Below are positions 1 through 5,628 of a DNA stretch of 14,594 nt, in pieces (position 1 is the stretch's first letter; each line of letters opens with the position of its first letter). Both the position numbers and the translations under genes were made by a program. This stretch comes from Spirochaetaceae bacterium (GTDB lineage: Bacteria > Spirochaetota > Spirochaetia > Treponematales > Breznakiellaceae). The notes under the pieces were generated by a model. It was not told the DNA's origin and ran no database searches. It worked only from the letters and a program-made list of their open reading frames with translations. The stretch is from NCBI GenBank assembly GCA_031273985.1, contig JAISQV010000268.1:1-14594 (forward strand). Direction: 5' to 3'.

Positions 1-602
1 TGGTAGAAGGCCCAGCCCAGGGAGTCGAGGTAGGCGGCGTTGCCCGGCTTCCGGTCCGCGGCAAGGCGGCAGAATCTCAGCCCCCGGTACAGGTCCAGGT
101 TGGCGTCCACCAGCACGAAACCCAGCCCGTTCATGGCGGTCGTGTTGTTCCCGTCCAGATCCAGGGCCTTCTCGTAGTACTCTACCGCCCGCTTGTTGTC
201 CTTCTGAATCCACGCGGCATAGGCCAGAGTCGTATATATCTGGGCGGATTCAAAACCGCCCTTTATGAGCTGCCCCAACTCAAACTCCGCGAGCTTCGCC
301 CGCTTCGTGATAACATAGATATAGGCCAGGGTAAGCCGGCACTGGTATATCCTCAGGGGATCCTTCCCCGCGCTGATCACCTGTTCCAGATAGACGAGCC
401 CCTCGTCGTAGCGGCCCAGCTTGGTGTAACAGAGCCCGGTGTAGTAGGCAAGTTCCCCGCGCTTCCCGGTGTCCAGGCCCTCCGCATCCACCCGGAGCAG
501 CTCCTCCAGGGCCAGCTCCCAGCGCCGGAGGCCGAAGAGCCGTTTGCCTTCCTCCAGACTGCCCGTCTGCGGTTCCGAAGGCGGTTTTTCCGGTTCCGCC
601 AT
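1..602 (-). CDS. TPR-repeat protein, partial (C-terminus outside window)
   Basis: I translated this by hand from the reverse complement. It opens at the ATG at 602 and stays open for 200 codons to the window edge. The protein begins MAEPEKPPSEPQTGSLEEGK and then shows helix-pair repeats of TPR type, for example 'RGELAYYTGLCYTKLGRYDEG', 'AAWIQKDNKRAVEYYEKALD' and 'NAAYLDSLGWAFY'. The last is the typical TPR pattern that follows a repeat linker. No signal peptide or membrane segment is seen, so it is probably a cytoplasmic scaffold or protein-interaction module. The start lies one base after the stop of the galactokinase-family gene, which implies co-transcription and coupled translation; the GGGAAGA upstream is a modest ribosome-binding site. 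The partner and function are not known. The TPR assignment is firm, the role is not. Confidence 0.85.
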   Translation of the reverse strand, partial: MAEPEKPPSEPQTGSLEEGKRLFGLRRWELALEELLRVDAEGLDTGKRGELAYYTGLCYTKLGRYDEGLVYLEQVISAGKDPLRIYQCRLTLAYIYVITKRAKLAEFELGQLIKGGFESAQIYTTLAYAAWIQKDNKRAVEYYEKALDLDGNNTTAMNGLGFVLVDANLDLYRGLRFCRLAADRKPGNAAYLDSLGWAFY

Positions 603-603
603 C

Positions 604-1788
604 TCAGTCTTCCCGTGCGGGGTTTCCCCTGGCTATGAGGCGGGCCCCCGAAGCGGGCTTTATCTCATAGGTCAGCGGGTGAAAACCGAAGATCCGCTCG
701 TAATCATCGAGCCGTTTCCGGTACTCCGCCAGGGCGCCCTCGCTGATGATCGTGTAGGTACAGCCGCCGAAGCCCTGCCCCGTCATACGGGAGCCCAGTA
801 CGCCGTCTATCTCCTGGGCCCGTTTCACCAGCCAGTCTATCTCCGGGCAGGACACCTCGTAGAGGTCCCGCAGGCTCTCGTGGGAATGAAAAAACACCCT
901 GGAAAGGGCGGCAAGATCGCCCCGTTTCATGGACTCCTCGGCGTCGTTCACCCGGCGAAGCTCCTGGACTATGTGCATACAGCGGCGGCGTATCTCTTCG
1001 GGCAGGTCCCCCATATACTCCACCATATCGGCGTCCACAAAACTCCGCAGATTCTCCGCCTGCCTCTTCTGGGAAAGCAGCGCCAGCCCCCGCCTGATGT
1101 CCTGCCGCCTCTCGATCAGCTCTTCCTCCACCCCCAAACGGGGCACCCTGGAATCCATTAGCAGCATCCGGTACTTACCTATGGGGCTCTTGACCTTGCG
1201 CACCTCCAGAGTCTCCTCGTCCACCACCAGAAACTGCCCCTTCCTGCCGGAAAAGATAACCTGGTAATCCACCGACGGGGGATTCCGCCCGAAAAAAGCT
1301 TTCTGCGCGGCGCAGAGCCGGCTCAAAAGCGTCTTTTCCCCCAGGGGCGCGCGGAACAGGCCCTTCAGCGCCACCAGCGCCGCCACCTCGATAGCCTGGG
1401 ACGAGGCCAGCCCCACCTGCTGGGGCACATCCCCCGCCACGGTAAAATTCAGCCCCTTCACCGGAAAACCGAGCTCCGCGAAGACCTGAATCGCCACCTT
1501 CATATAATTCGCCCAGCGGTCCTCCCGCTTGTACTTCAGATTGATCAGCGTCGTCCGCTTCCGTTCCCCCAGGTCCGCCGCAAAAAAACGGAGGGAACTG
1601 TCCTTGCGGAGGCTCACCGCAACCCGGACATAACGATTGATGGCGGAAGAAAAGAAAAGCCCCGCTCCGGGCTCCCCGTGCTCGCCCAGATAGTGCACCC
1701 GGCCGGGCGCCTCGGCAATGACAACGCTTTCGGATTGGCCCTCTCCTATCTCGTACTCGCTTCGGTGGATAGGACCGATGTCCAGCAT
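604..1788 (-). CDS. galK: Galactokinase-family GHMP sugar kinase
   Basis: A 394-residue protein, the usual length for galactokinase, which phosphorylates galactose at C1 with ATP in the Leloir pathway. The three GHMP motifs are present: PGRVHYLGEH at residues 28-37, VPQQVGLASSQA at 121-132 (phosphate-binding loop, canonical GLSSSA changed to GLASSQ), and MTGQGFGGCT at 335-344. Asp174 in SVDYQ sits where the catalytic Asp of the family's MDQ motif lies. The C-terminal YEIKPASGAR resembles the galactokinase ending. The sugar-binding signature GEHTDYNGG is altered to GEHGEPGAG, so the Asp that contacts galactose is replaced by Glu39 or lost. The real substrate may therefore be another sugar. The start at 1788 is preceded by AAAGGGGT at good spacing. 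It leads a two-gene minus-strand operon with the TPR gene. Family is confident; galactose specificity is only moderately so. Confidence 0.75.
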   Translation of the reverse strand: MLDIGPIHRSEYEIGEGQSESVVIAEAPGRVHYLGEHGEPGAGLFFSSAINRYVRVAVSLRKDSSLRFFAADLGERKRTTLINLKYKREDRWANYMKVAIQVFAELGFPVKGLNFTVAGDVPQQVGLASSQAIEVAALVALKGLFRAPLGEKTLLSRLCAAQKAFFGRNPPSVDYQVIFSGRKGQFLVVDEETLEVRKVKSPIGKYRMLLMDSRVPRLGVEEELIERRQDIRRGLALLSQKRQAENLRSFVDADMVEYMGDLPEEIRRRCMHIVQELRRVNDAEESMKRGDLAALSRVFFHSHESLRDLYEVSCPEIDWLVKRAQEIDGVLGSRMTGQGFGGCTYTIISEGALAEYRKRLDDYERIFGFHPLTYEIKPASGARLIARGNPARED

Positions 1789-1856
1789 TCAATTACCCCT
1801 TTGCTACGATCGGACGCCCGTAAACCCGGCGCCTTCACATGAAATATCCGCTCCCT

Positions 1857-1885
1857 ATCATAGCCGAACGCCCCCTTTTGTTCAA
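1857..1885 (-). promoter_or_regulatory. Sigma-70-type promoter of the galactokinase-family operon
   Basis: On the minus strand TTGAAC (1885-1880) and TATGAT (1862-1857) are separated by exactly 17 bases. Both boxes are close to consensus. The transcript would start near 1850, giving a leader of about 60 bases before the ATG at 1788. Confidence 0.7.
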
Positions 1886-1980
1886 TCAAATTTCCGCATC
1901 AAATTGCAAAAGTCCTGCGCCCGGCGCCCCCTTTACCCGGAATTCCGCCCGTCAGCAACCAAACTGTGCTTTAATCAGGA

Positions 1981-2173
1981 GGGGGCCGGGCCCCCTACGC
2001 TCCAAAGGTTTGCGGCATAGCCGCAAACGCTTTTGCGCTACCCCCGTGCGGGGCTCCCCCGCGAACCGGTGAGCGGGTTCTTATGCCCCCCGCAACGCCC
2101 CCAAGAACCCGCGAACCCACCCCACGCGCGCCCCACATAACTCCTCCCTCCACCCTGCGGCGCTTCGCGCCGC
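1981..2173. repeat. Cluster of GC-rich inverted repeats between divergent promoters
   Basis: Four perfect inverted repeats lie here: GGGGGCC-G-GGCCCCC (1981-1995); TTTGCGGC/GCCGCAAA with a 3-base loop (2009-2027); GCGGGTTCTT/AAGAACCCGC with a 20-base loop (2073-2082 and 2103-2112); and GCGGCGC/GCGCCGC with loop TTC (2157-2173). The stretch 2083-2156 is about 60% C and very poor in G on this strand. No convincing gene is present: the short open frames here have no ribosome-binding site or family resemblance. It looks like an intergenic repeat element or structured RNA rather than a gene. Confidence 0.7.
2054..2082 (+). repeat. Short dispersed repeat, copy 1
   Basis: CTCCCCCGCGA then ACCGGT then GAGCGGGTTCTT. 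The two outer segments recur, directly joined, at 8498-8520, so the two copies differ only by this 6-base block. This copy forms part of the hairpin cluster upstream of tig. Confidence 0.6.
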
Positions 2174-2179
2174 CTGCCG

Positions 2180-2208
2180 TTGACATGACCCTCCGCTTAA
2201 GCTAGACT
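2180..2208 (+). promoter_or_regulatory. Sigma-70-type promoter of tig (chaperone/protease operon)
   Basis: TTGACA (2180-2185, perfect consensus) and TAGACT (2203-2208, four of six) are 17 bases apart. The transcript would start near 2215, about 25 bases before the GTG start of tig. I saw no CIRCE-type heat-shock operator around it. Confidence 0.75.
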
Positions 2209-2238
2209 GGGGCGATTTTTACCACCAAGAGGAACCCC

Positions 2239-3615
2239 GTGACAGTAACCAGAGAAGTTGAACGGCTGGAACAGTCCTCCCTGAAGCTGACCTTGAGGAT
2301 CGGCAAAGAGGAGCTGCGTTCCGAATACGACGAGATTGTGGAAAAGTACGGCAAAACCATTCAGATTGCCGGATTTAGGAAGGGGAAGGCCCCCAAAGAT
2401 GTGCTGGTGCGGAAATTTTCTGCGGCCTTCAAGGCTGAAACCCTGGCCCATGTCATCGAACATTCGCTTTCCGACACGCTGGCGGACGAATCTTTTCCCC
2501 AGGAAGACCGGCCCCTGTCCTATTCCACGCCCCGGATGGAGAACGATCCCGCCGATATGGAACTGGACCTGGAACAAGACCTTAGCTTCTCGGTGATCTA
2601 CGATGTGATGCCCCGCTTTACCGTGGGCCCCTGGAAGGGCCTTGAGGCGGAGGTTAAGGACGCTGAGGTAACCGATGAGGATATAGACCGGGAGCTTGAG
2701 GCGGTCCGGGAGCGGAACGGCATAGTCCTGGACAGGGACGACGGCGCCGAAGCCGCGGAAGGGAATGTGGTTACGGTAAACTATGCGGAGCTTTCGGAGT
2801 CCGGCGAAATTCTGGAGGGGACGGAGCGGCAGGACTTTGTTTTTACCCTGGGCACGGGTTACAATCTCTTCCATTTTGACGATGATATAAAGGGCATGAA
2901 AAAGGGGGAAACCAGGGATTTTGACAAGGATTACCCCGAAGATTTTAGCGACAAAGACCTTGCGGGGAAGCATAAGCGGCTCCGGGTTACCCTTACCGCC
3001 CTCAAGGAGAGGCGGCTCCCGGACCTGGACGACGATTTGGCCCAGGATGTGGACGAAAAGTACGAAACCCTGGAGGATCTTAAGGCGCATATCCGCGAGC
3101 GGCTGAACAAAAACCTCGAAGCCCGGCTGAGGGACCTCCGAATCAGCGCCCTTTTGGAAAAGATTCTGGCCGCCACCCCCATGGAGATACCCGAATCCAT
3201 GACCCGCGTAGAGCTGGAGAGCCGGTGGCGGGCCATGGCCCGCCAGTTCAACGCGGACCCGGATCAGTTGGCGGAGATGATGGACCGCTCGGAGCAGGGC
3301 CGGGAGGCGCTCTACGGGGAGTGGCGGCCCCAGGTAAACAAGGCGCTCCAGAGCCGGCTCATCGTAGAAGCCCTGATGGAAGAACAGAATATTGAGGTTT
3401 CGGAGGAAGAGACGGAGCGGCGCCTGGAAGAGATTGCCTCGGAGGCGGATCGGCCCCTGGAGGAGGTGCGGGAGTACTATAACCAGGCGGGGGGCAAGGC
3501 CGATCTGGAAGCGGATATCCGGGAACGGAAATTTTTCGATGTTTTACTGGCGGAAAATACGGTCAAGGCCGGGGAACGGGTAAAATATCTGGACCTGTTC
3601 GCCAATAATGGTTAA
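2239..3615 (+). CDS. tig: Trigger factor, ribosome-associated chaperone and prolyl isomerase
   Basis: Trigger factor docks at the ribosome exit tunnel and shields emerging chains. At 458 residues it is of normal length. Residues 1 to about 150 form the ribosome-binding domain, with the signature GFRKGKAP at 45-52 that contacts ribosomal protein L23. Residues from about 175 to 262 are the FKBP-like prolyl-isomerase domain (VVTVNYAELSESG, LGTGYNLFHFDDDIKGMKKG). The remainder is the helical substrate-cradling domain, rich in Glu and Arg. The start is GTG, chosen because AAGAGGAA lies just upstream and the MTVTREVERLEQ opening fits the family. It is first in the tig-clpP-clpX-lon order also known from enterobacteria, which supports the call. 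There is a 161-base gap with hairpins before clpP. Confidence 0.97.
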   Translation: MTVTREVERLEQSSLKLTLRIGKEELRSEYDEIVEKYGKTIQIAGFRKGKAPKDVLVRKFSAAFKAETLAHVIEHSLSDTLADESFPQEDRPLSYSTPRMENDPADMELDLEQDLSFSVIYDVMPRFTVGPWKGLEAEVKDAEVTDEDIDRELEAVRERNGIVLDRDDGAEAAEGNVVTVNYAELSESGEILEGTERQDFVFTLGTGYNLFHFDDDIKGMKKGETRDFDKDYPEDFSDKDLAGKHKRLRVTLTALKERRLPDLDDDLAQDVDEKYETLEDLKAHIRERLNKNLEARLRDLRISALLEKILAATPMEIPESMTRVELESRWRAMARQFNADPDQLAEMMDRSEQGREALYGEWRPQVNKALQSRLIVEALMEEQNIEVSEEETERRLEEIASEADRPLEEVREYYNQAGGKADLEADIRERKFFDVLLAENTVKAGERVKYLDLFANNG

Positions 3616-3655
3616 ATTGAATTTAGGTGAGGTTTCCGGACGGTGATTTGGCGGC

Positions 3656-3716
3656 CCCGGAGGGTTGAGAACCCGCCGGGCGCACGGCAGGATGGGAAAC
3701 CGGGCTAATCCGGTTT
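3656..3716 (+). promoter_or_regulatory. Two hairpins in the tig-clpP gap (possible attenuator or processing site)
   Basis: The first hairpin is CCCGG-A-GGGTT-GAG-AACCC-G-CCGGG (3656-3680). The second is AAACCGG-GCTAAT-CCGGTTT (3697-3716), followed only by TGGGACC, so it is not a strong intrinsic terminator. GGTTTCC at 3631-3637 can also pair with GGAAACC at 3695-3701, which would compete with the second hairpin. No good separate promoter for clpP is seen. Confidence 0.45.
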
Positions 3717-3776
3717 TGGGACCTCTCTACTGCGCAGCCCTGGGCCGCGTAATCATGTCGGATACGGAATGATTGC

Positions 3777-4391
3777 ATGGATGAAAAAATGAATTCCCTG
3801 GTCCCCATCGTGGTGGAACAGACCGGGATGGGGGAACGGTCCTACGATATATATTCGCGGCTCCTCAAGGACCGCATTGTCTTTCTGGACGGGGAGATAA
3901 ACGATCTTTCCGCGGACCTTGTGGTGGCGGAACTTCTCTTTCTGGACGGCCAGGACACGGAGAAGGACATCAACCTGTATATCACTTCCCCCGGCGGCTC
4001 CGTAACGGCGGGGCTTGCCATCTACGATACCATGCAGTACGTCAAATGCGATGTGCAAACCATCTGCCTGGGGCAGGCGGCCAGCATGGCGGCGTTGATC
4101 CTCACCGGGGGAGCGGCGGGCAAACGGCTGGTGCTGCCCTCCTCACGGGTTATGATACACCAGCCCTGGGGCGGGGCGCAGGGGCAGGCCCGGGATATAG
4201 GGATTCAAACGAGGGAACTGCTCCGCATTAAGGGGATGCTCATAGATTATTTTGCCAAACATACCGGAAAGGATACCGAAATCGTAGCGGCCGACATGGA
4301 GCGGGACTTCTATATGTCCGCCAAAGACGCCGTCGACTACGGGGTGGTGGATCAGATTCTGGTAAGGAGCAAACATGGCGAGGCTTCGTAA
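3777..4391 (+). CDS. clpP: ClpP, ATP-dependent Clp protease proteolytic subunit
   Basis: The barrel-forming serine peptidase degrades proteins fed in by ClpX. The catalytic triad is visible: Ser103 in GQAASM, His128 in VMIHQP and Asp177 in MERDF. The N-terminal LVPIVVEQTGMGERSYDIYSRLL and the handle region match the family closely, and the 204-residue length is normal. The start could be the ATG at 3777 or the one at 3789 (MNSLVP); both have only weak upstream purine stretches, and the first is used here. Any short propeptide would be cleaved as in other ClpP proteins. The end overlaps the start of clpX by 17 bases, so the protease and its unfoldase are translated together. Confidence 0.97.
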   Translation: MDEKMNSLVPIVVEQTGMGERSYDIYSRLLKDRIVFLDGEINDLSADLVVAELLFLDGQDTEKDINLYITSPGGSVTAGLAIYDTMQYVKCDVQTICLGQAASMAALILTGGAAGKRLVLPSSRVMIHQPWGGAQGQARDIGIQTRELLRIKGMLIDYFAKHTGKDTEIVAADMERDFYMSAKDAVDYGVVDQILVRSKHGEAS

Positions 4392-5628
4392 CGGCGCGGG
4401 CGGATATGAGCGATCCTGTTCGTTCTGCGGAAAAAGCGGCGATTTGACCCGGCGGCTCATTGCGGGCCCGAATGATATATTTATCTGTGATGAATGTGTA
4501 GAGGTGTGCCGGAAGATTCTGTCCGAGGAGGATCACGGGATATCCGCCCAGTTTACCGGCGACATTCCCATACCCAAGGAGATAAAGGCCTACCTCGACG
4601 CTTTTATCATAGGCCAGGAGGATGCCAAAAAAGCCCTCTCCGTGGCGGTGTACAACCACTACAAGCGTATTGCCCGGGTCATGAAGGAGCCCGAGGAGGT
4701 GGAGATTGAAAAGTCCAACGTCCTCCTCATAGGGCCTACGGGTACGGGGAAGACCCTCCTGGCAAAGACCCTGGCCAAGAAACTCAAGGTGCCCTTCGCC
4801 ATCGTGGACGCCACGACCCTCACCGAAGCGGGTTATGTGGGCGAGGATGTGGAGAACATACTCCTCAAGCTGATCCAGAACGCCGGGGGCAATATAGCCA
4901 TGGCGGAACGGGGCATAGTCTACATTGACGAGATCGACAAAATAGCCCGGAAGGGTGAAAATGTTTCGATCACCAGGGATGTTTCCGGTGAGGGCGTCCA
5001 GCAGGCCCTCCTCAAGATCATCGAGGGGACCGTGGCCTCCGTGCCGCCCCAGGGCGGAAGGAAGCACCCCAACCAGGAGATGATCCGCATCGATACCACG
5101 AACATCCTCTTTATCTGCGGCGGCGCCTTTGTGGGGCTGGACAAGCACATTGAACAGCGGGTGGTGCAGCATCCCATGGGTTTTGGCGCGGATGTGGCGG
5201 ATACCCACGAGCGGAATCTGCGGGAACTCTACGGGAACCTGCACCCGGACGATCTGATCCACTTCGGGATGATCCCCGAATTCATAGGGCGGCTTCCCAT
5301 CACCGTGTGCCTGGAGGAACTCAACCGGGAGGATCTTAAGCGGATCATCACGGAGCCCCGGAACGCCATAGTCAAGCAGTACCAGGCGTCCATGGCGATA
5401 GACGATGTGAAACTTGAATTTACCGAGGGGGCCATTGACGCCATCGCCGATACGGCGATCAAGCACAAGACCGGCGCCCGGGGCCTCAGGGCCATTGTTG
5501 AACGGCTCATGACCGACATCATGTACGAGATACCCTCGATGGAGGGAAGCAAGCAGGTCGTTATCACCCAGGATGTGGTGGAAAAGTCCGAACCCCCCGA
5601 AATCCACCCGCTGCAAAAGAGCGCGTGA
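4375..5628 (+). CDS. clpX: ClpX, AAA+ unfoldase of the ClpXP protease
   Basis: ClpX recognises tagged substrates, unfolds them with ATP and threads them into ClpP. The protein has 417 residues. Residues 15-41 form the N-terminal zinc-binding domain with Cys15, Cys18, Cys38 and Cys41; the gap between the Cys pairs is one residue longer than in E. coli. Walker A is GPTGTGKT (120-127), the pore loop is GYVG (153-156), and Walker B includes Asp185-Glu186 in VYIDEIDK. RKH, a substrate-contact loop, is at 229-231. The loop that docks on ClpP reads MGF at 268-270 instead of IGF. Sensor 2 is GARGLR from 367. The gene begins inside the end of clpP, and its last bases overlap the GTG of lon. Confidence 0.97.
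   Translation: MARLRNGAGGYERSCSFCGKSGDLTRRLIAGPNDIFICDECVEVCRKILSEEDHGISAQFTGDIPIPKEIKAYLDAFIIGQEDAKKALSVAVYNHYKRIARVMKEPEEVEIEKSNVLLIGPTGTGKTLLAKTLAKKLKVPFAIVDATTLTEAGYVGEDVENILLKLIQNAGGNIAMAERGIVYIDEIDKIARKGENVSITRDVSGEGVQQALLKIIEGTVASVPPQGGRKHPNQEMIRIDTTNILFICGGAFVGLDKHIEQRVVQHPMGFGADVADTHERNLRELYGNLHPDDLIHFGMIPEFIGRLPITVCLEELNREDLKRIITEPRNAIVKQYQASMAIDDVKLEFTEGAIDAIADTAIKHKTGARGLRAIVERLMTDIMYEIPSMEGSKQVVITQDVVEKSEPPEIHPLQKSA

Noticed and set aside
2174..2238. CIRCE heat-shock operator before tig
   Set aside because: No TTAGCACTC/GAGTGCTAA-type inverted repeat is present; only an ordinary promoter is seen.
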